Assembly (NCBI RefSeq): GCF_029543125.1 | Contig: NZ_JARQWW010000003.1 | Span: forward strand, 310,001-374,000 | DNA from: Caulobacter segnis | GTDB lineage: Bacteria; Pseudomonadota; Alphaproteobacteria; Caulobacterales; Caulobacteraceae | Direction: 5' to 3' | DNA: 64,000 nt | Part shown: in pieces, positions 34,999 to 44,763 of the stretch | Numbering within the stretch: position 1 is the stretch's first letter | How the letters are laid out: each line of letters begins with the position of its first letter | The notes under the pieces: generated by a model | The model's database searches: none | What the model saw: the letters and a program-made list of their open reading frames with translations, nothing else | Told to the model about the DNA's origin: nothing | Translations under genes and position numbers: made by a program

Positions 34999-35471
34999 GC
35001 CGCAAGGACGCGGAAACCGAACAGTCGATCTCGATCGACATCAGCGAAATCCTGGCGCGGATTCCGCACCGCTATCCGTTCCTGCTTGTGGACCGGGCCG
35101 AGGACTATCGCGCCAATCAGTCCATCGTCGGCATCAAGTGCGTGACGATGAACGAGCCCTTCTTCATGGGCCACTTCCCCGACAATCCGGTGATGCCGGG
35201 CGTGCTGATCGTCGAGGCCATGGCCCAGACGGGCGCTGTCCTGATGTCCAAGTCCCTGGAAGTGGACGTGGAGGGCAAGACCATCCTGTTCATGTCTGTG
35301 GACAACTGCCGCTTCCGCCACCCGGTGCGTCCGGGCGATGTCCTGCGCATGAACGTCGAGGTCGTGCGCGCGCGTTCCTCGATCTTCAAGTTCCGCGGCC
35401 AGGCCATGGTGGGCGACAAGGTCGCCGCCGAGGCCGAGTTCGCCGCCATGGTTGTCGAGACGCCCCGCTGA
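34995..35471 (+). CDS. fabZ: 3-hydroxyacyl-ACP dehydratase FabZ
   Basis: FabZ dehydrates 3-hydroxyacyl-ACP and competes with lipid A synthesis for the same substrate. The 158-residue hot-dog-fold protein has [14 protein letters not shown] near residue 20 and the active-site helix [20 protein letters not shown], with catalytic His and Glu. It starts in an ATGA overlap with lpxD, and its stop overlaps the lpxA start (TGATG). Confidence 0.97.
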   Translation: MSRKDAETEQSISIDISEILARIPHRYPFLLVDRAEDYRANQSIVGIKCVTMNEPFFMGHFPDNPVMPGVLIVEAMAQTGAVLMSKSLEVDVEGKTILFMSVDNCRFRHPVRPGDVLRMNVEVVRARSSIFKFRGQAMVGDKVAAEAEFAAMVVETPR

Positions 35472-36265
35472 TGCCCATCGTTCACCCCACCGCCCTTGTC
35501 GATCCCGCCGCGACCCTGGCGGACGACGTCGAGATCGGCGCCTTCAGCATCGTGGGCCCCGACGTGACCCTGGGCGCGGGCGTGAAGCTGATGAGCCACG
35601 TGGTCGTCGAGGGCGTCACGACTGTGGGCGAGGGGTGCGTCGTGCATCCCTTCGCCAATCTCGGCGGACCGCCGCAGCACCTGGGGCACAAGGGCGAGAA
35701 GACCGAGCTGCGCATCGGCGCCCGGAACATCATCCGCGAGCATGTGACATTCCACACCGGCACGGCGTCGGGCCGGGGCGTGACCACCATCGGTTCGGAC
35801 GGCCTGTACATGGTCGCCGCGCACGTGGCGCATGACTGCATCGTCGGCGACAACGTGGTCATGGCCAAGGGGGCGACCCTGGGCGGGCACGTTGTGCTGG
35901 GCGACTTCGTGTTCATGGGCGGTCTCGCCGCCGCGCACCAGTTCGGCCGCATCGGCCGCTACAGCTTCATCGGCGGCCTCGCGGCCGTCACCAAGGATGT
36001 GATCCCCTACGGATCGGTGTGGGGCAACCATGCCCACCTGGAGGGGCTGAACCTGGTCGGCCTGAAGCGTCGGGGCTTTTCGCGCGAGACGATCAACGCC
36101 CTGCGCGCCGCCTACCGCCTGCTGTTCGCCGATGAAGGCACGTTCCAGGAGCGGATCGACGAAGTGGCTGAAAACCACGCCACCTCGCCGGAGGTGATGG
36201 AGATCGTCGATTTCATCCGCGCCGACGCCAACCGGCCGCTCTGCCTGCCGGAGCGCGAGGTCTGA
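35471..36265 (+). CDS. lpxA: UDP-N-acetylglucosamine acyltransferase
   Basis: LpxA performs the first step of lipid A synthesis. The ATG at 35471 gives 264 residues, the usual family length, starting [20 protein letters not shown]. The hexapeptide helix is clear and the catalytic histidine region is [22 protein letters not shown]-terminal helical domain follows from [13 protein letters not shown]. It overlaps fabZ by one base. Confidence 0.96.
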   Translation: MPIVHPTALVDPAATLADDVEIGAFSIVGPDVTLGAGVKLMSHVVVEGVTTVGEGCVVHPFANLGGPPQHLGHKGEKTELRIGARNIIREHVTFHTGTASGRGVTTIGSDGLYMVAAHVAHDCIVGDNVVMAKGATLGGHVVLGDFVFMGGLAAAHQFGRIGRYSFIGGLAAVTKDVIPYGSVWGNHAHLEGLNLVGLKRRGFSRETINALRAAYRLLFADEGTFQERIDEVAENHATSPEVMEIVDFIRADANRPLCLPEREV

Positions 36266-36269
36266 GGTC

Positions 36270-37109
36270 GTGAGGAAGCTCGGCATCATCGCGGGTGGCG
36301 GCACGCTTCCCGCCGAGATCGCCAACCACTGCCGATCGGCTGAGCGGCCCTTCGCGGTCATGCGCCTGCGCGGTTTCGCCGGTCCGGAGATGCGTGACTT
36401 TCCCGGCGTCGACGTGGGGCTCGCCGAACTCGGCAAGTGCATCAAGGCGCTCAAGGATGCGAACTGCGAGGCGGTCTGCTTCGCCGGCAATGTCAGCCGT
36501 CCGGACTTCTCCGCCCTGAAGCCTGATCTGCGCGGCCTGGCGGCCTTGCCGGGCGTCGTGGCGGCCGCGAAGCAAGGGGATGACGCCCTGCTGCGCAAGA
36601 TCCTCTCCGAGTTCGAGAAGGAAGGCTTTGTGGTCGAGGGCGCCCACGAGGTCGTCGCCGGCTTGACCCTGCCGGTCGGTCGTCTCGGTGCGCATTCGCC
36701 ATCAGACGGTGATGGGGTGGATATCGCCCGCGCCCTGGAAGTCGCCCGTGAGATCGGCCGGCTCGACATCGGGCAAGGCTGTGTGGTCTGCCGCGGCCTC
36801 GTGCTGGCCGTGGAGGCGCAGGAAGGCACGGACGCCATGCTCCGCCGCGTGGCGGACCTCCCCGAGGCTGTGCGCGGCTCCGCGGAGCATCTGCGCGGCG
36901 TTCTGGCCAAGGCGCCGAAGCCGATCCAGGAGACCCGCGTCGATCTGCCGACCATCGGGGTCGCCACCGTCCAACGCGCGGCGCGCGCCGGGCTGTCCGG
37001 CATCGTGGGCGAGGCGGGACGACTGATCGTGCTGGATCGGGAGGCTGTCATCGCCATGGCGGACGAGCTGGGCCTGTTCATTCTCGGCGTGGAGCCTGCC
37101 CAGCCGTGA
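36270..37109 (+). CDS. lpxI: UDP-2,3-diacylglucosamine pyrophosphatase LpxI
   Basis: LpxI hydrolyses UDP-2,3-diacylglucosamine to lipid X and replaces the unrelated LpxH in alphaproteobacteria; it was characterised in Caulobacter. The 279-residue protein starts at GTG with LGIIAGGGTLPAEIANHC and has the two-domain DUF1009 layout, including EFEKEGFVVEGAHEVVAGLT in the middle and AGRLIVLDREAVIAMADE near the end. It lies between lpxA and lpxB and overlaps lpxB by 4 bases. Confidence 0.93.
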   Translation: MRKLGIIAGGGTLPAEIANHCRSAERPFAVMRLRGFAGPEMRDFPGVDVGLAELGKCIKALKDANCEAVCFAGNVSRPDFSALKPDLRGLAALPGVVAAAKQGDDALLRKILSEFEKEGFVVEGAHEVVAGLTLPVGRLGAHSPSDGDGVDIARALEVAREIGRLDIGQGCVVCRGLVLAVEAQEGTDAMLRRVADLPEAVRGSAEHLRGVLAKAPKPIQETRVDLPTIGVATVQRAARAGLSGIVGEAGRLIVLDREAVIAMADELGLFILGVEPAQP

Positions 37110-38272
37110 CCAAGCCGCTGACCGTCATGCTGGTGGCGGCCGAGGCCTCGGGCGATCAGCGGGGCGCGGAGCTGGCGCGGGCGTTGAAGAAGAAGCTGGG
37201 CGGCGATGTCCGCTTCATCGGCGTCGGCGGCGCCCGCATGGCGGAAGAGGGGATCGAGAGCCCCTTCGATATCGCCGAGCTTTCTATCCTGGGGCTGTGG
37301 GAGGGCGTGAGAGCCTACGGCCGGGTCAAGAAGCGCGTCGCCGAGACCGCCGCCATGGCGCAGGCGGACCGGCCCGATGTGGCCGTGCTGATCGACAGCT
37401 GGGGCTTCACGGTCCGGATGGCCAAGGCGCTGCGCGCCATCGACCCCGGCATCCTGCTGGTCAAGTACGTGGGGCCCCAGGTCTGGGCCTCGCGTCCCGG
37501 TCGGGCGAAGGTGCTGGCTCAGGCGGTGGATCACCTGCTGGCCATCCACGCCTTCGACGCTCCCTATTTCGAGAAAGAAGGCCTGCCGACGACTTTTGTC
37601 GGCAACGGCGCCCTGGCCAAGGATTTCTCCAAGGCCGATCCGCGACGCCTGCGCGAGGCGATCGGCGCGCATCCAGACGAGCCGATTCTGCTGGTCCTGC
37701 CGGGCAGCCGCCCGGCGGAGATCGAGCGGGTCATGCCGGCTTTCGAGGATGCGGTCAGCCGGGTGAAGGCCAGGCATCCCGAGCTGCACGTGGTGATCCC
37801 GGCCGCATCGACCGTCACCGCGGCCGTGAAGGCGAGGGCGGCGGGTTGGCCATATCGGGTCCACGTGATCGAGGATGAGGGGCTCAAGGACGACGCCATG
37901 GTCGCCGGCACGGTGGCCTTGGCTTGCAGCGGGACGGTGACGATAGAGCTCGCTCTGGCCGGGGTGCCGATGGTGGTGGGCTATCGGATCGGCAAGATCA
38001 CCCACGCCATTCTCAAGCACCTGATCCTCACGCCCTGGATCACCTTGTTCAACATCGCGGCGCGAGAGTTCGTGGCGCCGGAGCTGATCCAGAATGACTG
38101 CACGGGTCCTAAACTGGCTGCCGAGATCGAAAGCCGCCTGAACGATCCGGGTTTGCGACGAAGGCAGGCGGAAAAGCAATTCGCGGCTCTGGACCTCATG
38201 GGCCGAGGCGGTCCTGATCCTGCCGACGCCGCCGCCAAGGCGATTCTACGGCTGACCGCCGAAAGGAACTGA
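37106..38272 (+). CDS. lpxB: lipid-A-disaccharide synthase
   Basis: LpxB is a GT-B glycosyltransferase that joins lipid X and UDP-diacylglucosamine. The 388-residue protein starts at a GTG overlapping the lpxI stop. It has VAAEASGDQRGAELARAL at the N-terminus, KYVGPQVWASRPGRAKVLA, LPGSRPAEIER near 200 and the nucleotide-site stretch ALACSGTVTIELALAGVPMV. It ends 2 bases before a GNAT gene. Confidence 0.95.
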   Translation: MTKPLTVMLVAAEASGDQRGAELARALKKKLGGDVRFIGVGGARMAEEGIESPFDIAELSILGLWEGVRAYGRVKKRVAETAAMAQADRPDVAVLIDSWGFTVRMAKALRAIDPGILLVKYVGPQVWASRPGRAKVLAQAVDHLLAIHAFDAPYFEKEGLPTTFVGNGALAKDFSKADPRRLREAIGAHPDEPILLVLPGSRPAEIERVMPAFEDAVSRVKARHPELHVVIPAASTVTAAVKARAAGWPYRVHVIEDEGLKDDAMVAGTVALACSGTVTIELALAGVPMVVGYRIGKITHAILKHLILTPWITLFNIAAREFVAPELIQNDCTGPKLAAEIESRLNDPGLRRRQAEKQFAALDLMGRGGPDPADAAAKAILRLTAERN

Positions 38273-38274
38273 AC

Positions 38275-38808
38275 ATGCCGACCCAGGCCCCCGTCATCGA
38301 AACCGAGCGCCTGATCCTTCGCGAATTCCGGATTAGTGATCTGGATGCCAGCGCGGCGCTCTGGGGCGACGAAGAGGTCACGCGGTTCATCGGCGGGCGT
38401 CCGCAGAGCCGTGAAGAGGTCTGGCCGCGAATTCTTCGCTACATCGGCCACTGGGCCGCACTGGGCTATGGCTTCTGGGTGATCGAGGAGAAGGGAACCG
38501 GCCGTTATCTGGGCGAGATCGGTTTCGGTGATTTCCAGCGGACGCTGGAGCCGTCGTTTGGCGACACGCCAGAAGCGGGATGGGCCCTGGCGCCCAACGC
38601 CCACGGCAAGGGCTATGCGAGCGAGGCGCTGGCCGCCGTCCTGTCCTGGGGCGAACAGCACTTCGGCGCCGATGCCAGGACGGTCTGCATGATCAACATC
38701 GACAACGCGCCGTCGGTGAAGGTCGCGGAAAAGGCCGGGTTCAAACCCTTCGCCTACGCCACCTATCGCAACGAACCGGTCATCCTGTTCGAACGCAAAC
38801 CCAACTAG
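38275..38808 (+). CDS. GNAT-family N-acetyltransferase (RimJ/RimL-like)
   Basis: The 177-residue protein has the RimJ/RimL-type start (ETERLILREFRISDLDASA) and the acetyl-CoA loop in GWALAPNAHGKGYASEALAA (about 102-121). NIDNAPSVKVAEKAGFKPFA follows near the C-terminus. The acceptor is unknown. It begins 2 bases after the lpxB stop and so is probably the last gene of the lipid A operon. Whether it has any lipid or envelope role is not visible from sequence. Confidence 0.88.
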   Translation: MPTQAPVIETERLILREFRISDLDASAALWGDEEVTRFIGGRPQSREEVWPRILRYIGHWAALGYGFWVIEEKGTGRYLGEIGFGDFQRTLEPSFGDTPEAGWALAPNAHGKGYASEALAAVLSWGEQHFGADARTVCMINIDNAPSVKVAEKAGFKPFAYATYRNEPVILFERKPN

Positions 38809-38905
38809 TGCAAGGGGTGCGACATTCGCCCGCTGCGCTTGCATGTCCTTTGGCGTAAAGCGCCGCCTTGGTTAAACTGGCTTCGCCGCCTGGGGGAGGC
38901 CAAGA

Positions 38906-40246
38906 GTGCTGCGTGACGACGACGAACTACGCCGGGGGCTGGCCGCCAGCGCGCATGAGCGCCTGAAGCAGGCGCCTGTCCGGCTGTCCACCCTCATCGC
39001 CATGTCCTGGGCGTTCTACGAGCTGGGCGAAGTTCGATTCATCATCCCTTGGCTTGTGGCCAATGTGATCGGCCAGACGATCGAATTCTTCGTCATGCGG
39101 CCGTTCAGGCTCAATCCAGCCAAGGCTGGCAACTCGATCGGCGGCCGTATGGCGGCGCTGACGGTGATCACCTTCCTGCCGGTGATCGGCTGCACAGCGA
39201 TCTACTATCTGTGGACGCGGGGGGATCTGACGTCGGTGACGATGTCGCTGCTGCTTTTGACCGGGGTGGTGCTGGTCAATGCGACTTCGGCCCTTGAATC
39301 ACGGGCGGTTTTCTATGTGGGCGCCGCGCCATTCGTTCTGACCACGATCGCCATGATCGTCCATTCGGCGATCAACAAGCAGGGATCTCTGGCGATCCTG
39401 GTGGTCTGCTTCGGCCTCTTCCTGTCAGGCGCGCATGCGGCGTGGGAGCGGGTCTACAGGGCCCGCAAGGCGGAGCTGGCGGCACGCCAGGAAGCCGAGG
39501 CGCGACGACGCGAAGCGGAGGAGGCGGTGGCCAACCGCGCCGCCATGGCCGCCATCGTCAGCCAGGAGCTGCGCAGCCCGCTCGCCACGGTCACGGCCGG
39601 CGCTTCTTTGATCGAGGAGGGCGTTGCGCCCCACAAGACCATTTCGGCCGCCCGCACGATCACCGACGCGGCACGCCTGATGGGCAAGCTGCTTGATGAC
39701 CTGCTGGACCGCTCGAAGGTCGAGGCCCGCGCCATGGCGCTGGACGTGCGGGATTTCGAGCTGGTCGGCAGCATGGTGGACGTCGCGCGCTTCTGGCAGA
39801 CCGCCGCTCACGCCAAGGGGCTGGAGTTCGAGGCGCCGGACATAGCCAGCGGGCCGATCTGGGTTCAGGGCGATCCGAACCGCCTGCGACAGATCCTCAA
39901 CAACTTCCTGTCCAACGCCATCAAGTTCACGGACCGTGGGCGTGTCGCCCTTCGCCTCAGCGTGCAGCGCGAGGGCGGTTTGAAGCAGGTGCGCATCGAC
40001 GTGGTGGACGACGGTCCTGGGGTGCCGCCCGACGCCGTTGAGCGCCTGTTCACGCCGTACGTCCAGGGCGCGGCGCGCACGGCCAAGACGTACGGCGGCA
40101 CGGGCCTGGGCTTGGCGGTCAGCCGTGACCTTGCGGAGCTCATGGGCGGACGGGTGCAGGCGCGGGCCGGCACGCCGCGCGGGTCCGTGTTCAGCCTGAT
40201 CCTGCCGATGCCTGTCGGAACGGCGACCATCGTCCTGGCTGAGTAG
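38906..40246 (+). CDS. membrane sensor histidine-kinase homologue lacking the phospho-acceptor histidine
   Basis: The 446-residue protein has about five or six membrane helices (residues 30-180), a charged coiled-coil linker (180-212), a HisKA-like dimerisation helix and an intact HATPase_c domain. ATP-site motifs are the N box NNFLSNAIKFT (333-342), G1 DDGPGV (368-373) and G2 GGTGLGL (397-403). The H box reads VSQELRSPL instead of the usual SHELRTPL; the codon at 39563 is CAG, so residue 220 is Gln. Autophosphorylation at the normal site is not possible. No response-regulator gene lies nearby. The GTG start has GGGGGAGG upstream. Confidence 0.85.
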   Translation: MLRDDDELRRGLAASAHERLKQAPVRLSTLIAMSWAFYELGEVRFIIPWLVANVIGQTIEFFVMRPFRLNPAKAGNSIGGRMAALTVITFLPVIGCTAIYYLWTRGDLTSVTMSLLLLTGVVLVNATSALESRAVFYVGAAPFVLTTIAMIVHSAINKQGSLAILVVCFGLFLSGAHAAWERVYRARKAELAARQEAEARRREAEEAVANRAAMAAIVSQELRSPLATVTAGASLIEEGVAPHKTISAARTITDAARLMGKLLDDLLDRSKVEARAMALDVRDFELVGSMVDVARFWQTAAHAKGLEFEAPDIASGPIWVQGDPNRLRQILNNFLSNAIKFTDRGRVALRLSVQREGGLKQVRIDVVDDGPGVPPDAVERLFTPYVQGAARTAKTYGGTGLGLAVSRDLAELMGGRVQARAGTPRGSVFSLILPMPVGTATIVLAE

Positions 40247-40264
40247 CCCTGCGTTGACCGTGGA

Positions 40265-40290
40265 CGCCGTTGCGAGCACAACGGCGCTCC
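40265..40290 (+). terminator. weak terminator after the kinase-like gene
   Basis: CGCCGTTG (40265-40272) and CAACGGCG (40279-40286) form an 8-base stem with loop CGAGCA, followed by CTCCTTCGCTTT. The T-tract is poor, so this may stabilise the mRNA end rather than terminate fully. Confidence 0.4.
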
Positions 40291-40312
40291 TTCGCTTTCC
40301 GGGACACCTTCC

Positions 40313-41491
40313 ATGCAGACTTTCGACGTCGTCGTGATCGGCGCCGGCGCCGCCGGCATGATGTGCGCCATCGAGGCGGGCAAGCGCGGCCGCAAGGTCC
40401 TGGTGATCGACCATGCTTCCGCGCCGGGTGAGAAGATCCGCATCAGCGGCGGCGGGCGCTGCAACTTCACCAATCTGGACGTCCGGCCCGAGGCCTATAT
40501 CTCGGCCAATCCGCGCTTCTGCATCTCGGCCCTGCGCCGGTACACCCAGCGTGACTTCATCGCCTTGGTCGACCGCTACAAGATCGCCTGGCACGAGAAG
40601 ACCTTGGGGCAGCTGTTTTGCGACGGTTCGGCCAAGCAGATCATCGAGATGCTGCTGACCGAGATGGACGCGGCGGGTGTGACCCTGTGGCTGGAGACGG
40701 CCGTCCAGAACATCGACCATGCGGACGAGGGCTATGAAGTCCGGCTGAACAAGACCTCCGTCCGCTGCGCCTCGCTGGTGGTGGCGTGCGGCGGCAAATC
40801 GATCCCCAAGATGGGGGCGACAGGCCTCGGCTATGAGATCGCCAGCCACTTCGGCGTGCCGGTTCGCGAGACCCGCCCGGCCCTGGTGCCGCTGACCTTC
40901 GATCCTTCGAAGCTGGAGCGGCTGAAGCCCCTGGCCGGCGTAGCGGTGGACGCCGTGGTCGCCAGCGGCAAGACCAGGTTCGCGGAGGCGATGCTCTTCA
41001 CCCACCGCGGTCTCAGCGGCCCGGCCATTCTGCAGATCAGCTCATACTGGCGCGAGGGCGGCGAGATCGAGGTCTCCATGGCTCCCGGCGTGAACGTCTT
41101 CGAGACGTTGAAGGCCGCCAAGGCGTCCAACCCCCGCCAGGCCGTGCACAACGCCCTGACCGCTGTTGTTCCTTCACGGCTGGCCGATCTGCTGGCCGCT
41201 GAGGCCGGCGCCAAGGGGAACCTGGCCGACACGCCGGACAAGGTGCTGCGCGCCATCGACGAAGCCGTGAACCGCTGGCGCGTGAAGCCGGTCGGCTCCG
41301 AAGGGTATCGCACGGCGGAAGTGACCCTGGGCGGTGTCGACACCGATGCGCTCGACAGCAAGACCATGGAGGTGAAGGCCGTTCCCGGCCTCTACTTCAT
41401 CGGCGAAGTGGTGGACGTCACCGGCTGGTTGGGCGGCTACAATTTCCAGTGGGCCTGGTCCAGCGGCTGGGCGGCGGGGCAGGCGGTCTAG
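40313..41491 (+). CDS. HI0933/YhiN-family FAD-dependent oxidoreductase
   Basis: The 392-residue flavoprotein has an N-terminal dinucleotide fold (VVIGAGAAGMMCAIEAGKRG), followed by the family signature GEKIRISGGGRCNFTNLD and CGGKSIPKMGATGLGYEIA near 160. The C-terminal signature GLYFIGEVVDVTGWLGGYNF is also present. The family is widespread and sometimes annotated as aminoacetone oxidase; its true substrate is not established. The gene ends 2 bases from the convergent NTF2-like gene. Confidence 0.88.
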   Translation: MQTFDVVVIGAGAAGMMCAIEAGKRGRKVLVIDHASAPGEKIRISGGGRCNFTNLDVRPEAYISANPRFCISALRRYTQRDFIALVDRYKIAWHEKTLGQLFCDGSAKQIIEMLLTEMDAAGVTLWLETAVQNIDHADEGYEVRLNKTSVRCASLVVACGGKSIPKMGATGLGYEIASHFGVPVRETRPALVPLTFDPSKLERLKPLAGVAVDAVVASGKTRFAEAMLFTHRGLSGPAILQISSYWREGGEIEVSMAPGVNVFETLKAAKASNPRQAVHNALTAVVPSRLADLLAAEAGAKGNLADTPDKVLRAIDEAVNRWRVKPVGSEGYRTAEVTLGGVDTDALDSKTMEVKAVPGLYFIGEVVDVTGWLGGYNFQWAWSSGWAAGQAV

Positions 41492-41493
41492 GT

Positions 41494-41973
41494 CTACTTG
41501 CCGGCTGGCGGGACGTCATAGGCCGACACGTGGTTCAGGGCGATCAGCCAGCGCCCGTCGATCTTGCGCATCAGACGGGTGTTGATCCCGCTCATAGCCT
41601 TCTGAGGCCGCTCCAGATGGTAGCGGCTGATCAGCTGCGCCGCGTCCGGCGCCAGGAATTCGATGCGGATGTCCGAGAAGGTCAGGGTTCCGCGCGTGTC
41701 GACCGAGTCGCCATAGTCGCGGATGTAGTGATCCAGCGTGCCCTGCCAGCCGTCCTGGAACTTGCCGCCCGAGACGAAGATCACCCCCGGGTTCTGGAAG
41801 CCGGCCATGTAGCCTCGATAGTCGCCCCGGTTCCAGGCGGCCTGCATGTCGGCGATCACCTGACGGATGCCGGCGTCCTCCCGCGCCGTGTCGGCCGGCG
41901 ACAGAGCCGGCGCGGCCAGCAGGGGCGCGGGCAGGGCGGCGAGCATCAGGGCGATGGCGGCTTGGCGGATCAT
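41494..41973 (-). CDS. secreted NTF2-like (DUF4440-type) protein
   Basis: The 159-residue protein starts MIRQAAIALMLAALPAPLLA, a clear signal peptide with likely cleavage near APA. The mature part reads IRQVIADMQAAWNRGDYRGY, then a beta-rich region ending with RLMRKIDGRWLIALNHVSAY, the usual pattern of SnoaL/DUF4440 NTF2-fold proteins. The pocket could bind a small ligand, but no function is known. It lies downstream of gltA on the same strand, separated by the gltA terminator. Confidence 0.82.
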   Translation of the reverse strand: MIRQAAIALMLAALPAPLLAAPALSPADTAREDAGIRQVIADMQAAWNRGDYRGYMAGFQNPGVIFVSGGKFQDGWQGTLDHYIRDYGDSVDTRGTLTFSDIRIEFLAPDAAQLISRYHLERPQKAMSGINTRLMRKIDGRWLIALNHVSAYDVPPAGK

Positions 41974-41987
41974 GACGGGCTCCAGAT

Positions 41988-42018
41988 ACGAAAACGGCGG
42001 CTCCATTGGAGCCGCCGT
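41988..42018 (-). terminator. terminator after gltA
   Basis: On the minus strand, ACGGCGGCTCC and GGAGCCGCCGT (plus-strand 41994-42004 and 42008-42018) form a perfect 11-base stem with a 3-base loop, followed by TTTTCGT. It lies 20 bases after the gltA stop. Confidence 0.85.
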
Positions 42019-42038
42019 CATCAGAATGAAGCCGAAGC

Positions 42039-43316
42039 CTAGCGCTTGTCGACCGGGACGTAATCCCGCTGCGTCGCGCCCGTGTAGAGCTGACGCGGAC
42101 GGCCGATCTTGCGGGTCGGATCCTCGAACATTTCCTTCCACTGGCTGATCCAGCCCACGGTGCGGGCCAGGGCGAACAGCACGGTGAACATGTTGGTCGG
42201 GAAGCCCATGGCGCGCAGGGTGATGCCCGAATAGAAGTCGATGTTCGGGTACAGCTTGCGGTCGATGAAGAACGGATCGCTCAGGGCGATCTTCTCCAGC
42301 TCCATGGCCACTTCCAGCAGCGGGTCGTTGATGCCCAGCTGGCCGAGGACCTCGTGGCAGGTCTTCTGCATGACCTTCGCGCGCGGGTCGAAGTTCTTGT
42401 ACACGCGGTGGCCGAAGCCCATCAGCTTGTACTCGCGCTTCTTCACGCCCTCGATGAAGGCCGGGATGTTCTCGACCGAGCCGATCTGCTCGAGCATCTC
42501 CAGGGCTTCCTGGTTGGCGCCGCCGTGCGACGGGCCCCACAGGCAGGCGATGCCGGCCGCGATGCACGCGAACGGGTGAGCGCCCGACGAGCCGGCCAGG
42601 CGGACGGTCGAGGTCGAGGCGTTCTGCTCGTGATCGGCGTGCAGGATGAAGATGCGGTCCATGGCGCGGGTCAGAACCGGGTTTGGCACCCAGTCTTCCG
42701 CCGGCACGGAGAAGCACATGCGCAGGAAGTTCTCCGAGTAGGAGAGGTCGTTGCGCGGCGACACGAACGGCTGGCCGATCGTGTACTTGTAGGCGCGGGC
42801 CGCGATGGTCGGCATCTTCGCGATCAGGCGATGAGCGCTTATTTCGCGTTCACGGGCGTCGTCGACGTTCATGCTGTCGGCGTAGAAGGCCGACAGGGCG
42901 CCGACCGCGCCGGTCATGACCGCCATCGGGTGGGCGTCGCGGCGGAAGCCCTCGAAGAAGCGGTCGAACTGCGCGTGCAGCATCGTGTGGTAGGTGATGT
43001 TGTTGTCGAACTTCGCGAACTCCGCCGCGTTCGGCAGTTCGCCGTTCAGCAGCAGGTAGCAGACTTCCAGGAAGCTCGACTTCTCGGCCAGTTGATCGAT
43101 CGGATAGCCGCGGTGCAGCAGCACGCCGGCGTCACCGTCGATATAGGTGATCTTGCTCTCGCAGGAGGCCGTGGAGGTGAAGCCAGGGTCGAACGTGAAG
43201 GTGTCCGAATCCGCGTACCACTTGCGGACATCGACGACGTCCGGGCCGGTCGACCCCTTCATGATCGGCAGGTCGTACGACTTGTCGCCGATGGTCAGGA
43301 CAGCTTTATCGCTCAT
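42039..43316 (-). CDS. gltA: citrate synthase
   Basis: Citrate synthase condenses acetyl-CoA and oxaloacetate to start the TCA cycle. The 425-residue protein is the larger hexameric bacterial type with an N-terminal beta domain ([19 protein letters not shown]). Catalytic regions include [37 protein letters not shown] and [15 protein letters not shown], which supply the two histidines and the aspartate region. It is followed by a strong terminator. Confidence 0.97.
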   Translation of the reverse strand: MSDKAVLTIGDKSYDLPIMKGSTGPDVVDVRKWYADSDTFTFDPGFTSTASCESKITYIDGDAGVLLHRGYPIDQLAEKSSFLEVCYLLLNGELPNAAEFAKFDNNITYHTMLHAQFDRFFEGFRRDAHPMAVMTGAVGALSAFYADSMNVDDAREREISAHRLIAKMPTIAARAYKYTIGQPFVSPRNDLSYSENFLRMCFSVPAEDWVPNPVLTRAMDRIFILHADHEQNASTSTVRLAGSSGAHPFACIAAGIACLWGPSHGGANQEALEMLEQIGSVENIPAFIEGVKKREYKLMGFGHRVYKNFDPRAKVMQKTCHEVLGQLGINDPLLEVAMELEKIALSDPFFIDRKLYPNIDFYSGITLRAMGFPTNMFTVLFALARTVGWISQWKEMFEDPTRKIGRPRQLYTGATQRDYVPVDKR

Positions 43317-43371
43317 TCCCGTTCCCTCTGTAGCTGTGCCCTAACGGGCGTTTGCGGTGCGTTATAGCGCC

Positions 43372-44763
43372 TTACTGCGATTGCGAAAGCGCATCGTGAA
43401 TCCGAACAAGACTCTCTGTGCGGCCTAGCGCCGCAAGGATCTTCGCCAGGTCCGGCGCGGGGGCGCCGCCGGTCAGCACGCCGCGCAGCGCAGGGCCGAT
43501 CTTTCCAAGGCCTACGCCCTCGGATTCCGCGAAGGCCTTCAAGGCCGGCTCAAGCGTTTCGAAGGTCCAGTCGTTGATGCCGGCCAGAGTTTCTCGCAGT
43601 CGCGAAAGGCGGCCGGAGGTTTCGTCCGTCAGAAGGCCCTTGGTCTTGTCGTCCAGGGCGATCGGGCGCGCCTTCAGGGCAAAGGCGAGTTGGTCCGCCA
43701 ACTCTAGGATCGTCTTGGCGCGCTCCTTTACGAAGGGCAGGGCGGCCAGCAGCTTTTCCTTGTCCGCCGCCTCGCCGCGCTTGGCGAGGACGCCGGCGAC
43801 CAGATCGGCCAGGCGCGCGTCGTCGGCGGCCCGGATGTAGTGCGCGTTGATGAAGGCGAGCTTGTCCCAGTCCAGCCGCGCGGCGCCCTTGTTGACGTCG
43901 GCGATGTCGAACCAGCCGATGGCCTGCTCGTCGGAGAAGATTTCGTCGTCCCCGTGGCTCCAGCCCAGCCGGGCCAGATAGTTGCGCATGGCCTCGGGCA
44001 GGTAGCCCATGTCCTCGAAGTCGCCGACCGCCTGGGCGCCGTGGCGCTTGGACAGCTTGGCGCCGTCCGGCCCATGGATCAGCGGGATGTGGGCGAAGGT
44101 CGGCAGCGCCCAGTCCAGCGCCTGATAGATCAGGGCCTGGCGGGCGGCGTTGTTCAGATGGTCGTCGCCCCGGATGATGTGGGTGACGCCCATGTCGTGG
44201 TCGTCCACCACCACGGCGAGGTTGTAGGTCGGCGCACCGTCCGAACGCAGCAGGACCAGATCGTCCAGCGCCTTGTTCTGGAAGGTGACCTCGCCTTGGA
44301 CCAGATCGGGGATCAGGGTCTCACCGTCGATCGCGCCCTTGAAGCGGATCACGTGCGGCTGTGACAGGTCGCCGTCGGTGCGGTCGCGCCAAGGCGAACG
44401 CAGGGCGTGGCCGGCGGCCTTCGCCCTTTCACGCTCGGCTTCCAGTTCGTCGCCGATCAGCCAGCAGCGATAGGCGCGGCCGGCCTCCAGAAGCTGCTGC
44501 ACGGCCTCCTTGTGGCGTTCGACGCGGGAGAACTGGAAGACCGGCTCATCGTCGGCCTGCAGACCCATCCAATCCAGGCCCTGGAAAATGGCCTGGACAG
44601 CAGCATCCGTCGAACGCTCGCGATCAGTGTCCTCTACGCGCAGCAGAAACTTGCCACCCGTATGGCGCGCATATAGCCAGTTGAATAACGCCGTTCTCGC
44701 GCCGCCGATGTGCAGATAACCGGTGGGCGAGGGGGCGAAGCGGGTGACGACGGGAGAGGACAT
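43372..44763 (-). CDS. gltX: glutamyl-tRNA synthetase
   Basis: GltX charges tRNA-Glu. The start at 44763 gives 463 residues beginning MSSPVVTRFAPSPTGYLHIG; a longer open frame upstream lacks similarity to the family. The HIGH-type motif is LHIGGART, and the KMSKS-type motif is AKLSKRHG near residue 245. The C-terminal anticodon-binding domain is complete. It is divergent from comEC, whose start region overlaps the gltX start. Confidence 0.95.
   Translation of the reverse strand: MSSPVVTRFAPSPTGYLHIGGARTALFNWLYARHTGGKFLLRVEDTDRERSTDAAVQAIFQGLDWMGLQADDEPVFQFSRVERHKEAVQQLLEAGRAYRCWLIGDELEAERERAKAAGHALRSPWRDRTDGDLSQPHVIRFKGAIDGETLIPDLVQGEVTFQNKALDDLVLLRSDGAPTYNLAVVVDDHDMGVTHIIRGDDHLNNAARQALIYQALDWALPTFAHIPLIHGPDGAKLSKRHGAQAVGDFEDMGYLPEAMRNYLARLGWSHGDDEIFSDEQAIGWFDIADVNKGAARLDWDKLAFINAHYIRAADDARLADLVAGVLAKRGEAADKEKLLAALPFVKERAKTILELADQLAFALKARPIALDDKTKGLLTDETSGRLSRLRETLAGINDWTFETLEPALKAFAESEGVGLGKIGPALRGVLTGGAPAPDLAKILAALGRTESLVRIHDALSQSQ

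Noticed and set aside
35117-38179. 1020-residue minus-strand frame opposite lpx genes
   Set aside because: Opposite five firmly identified lipid A genes; no domain is visible.
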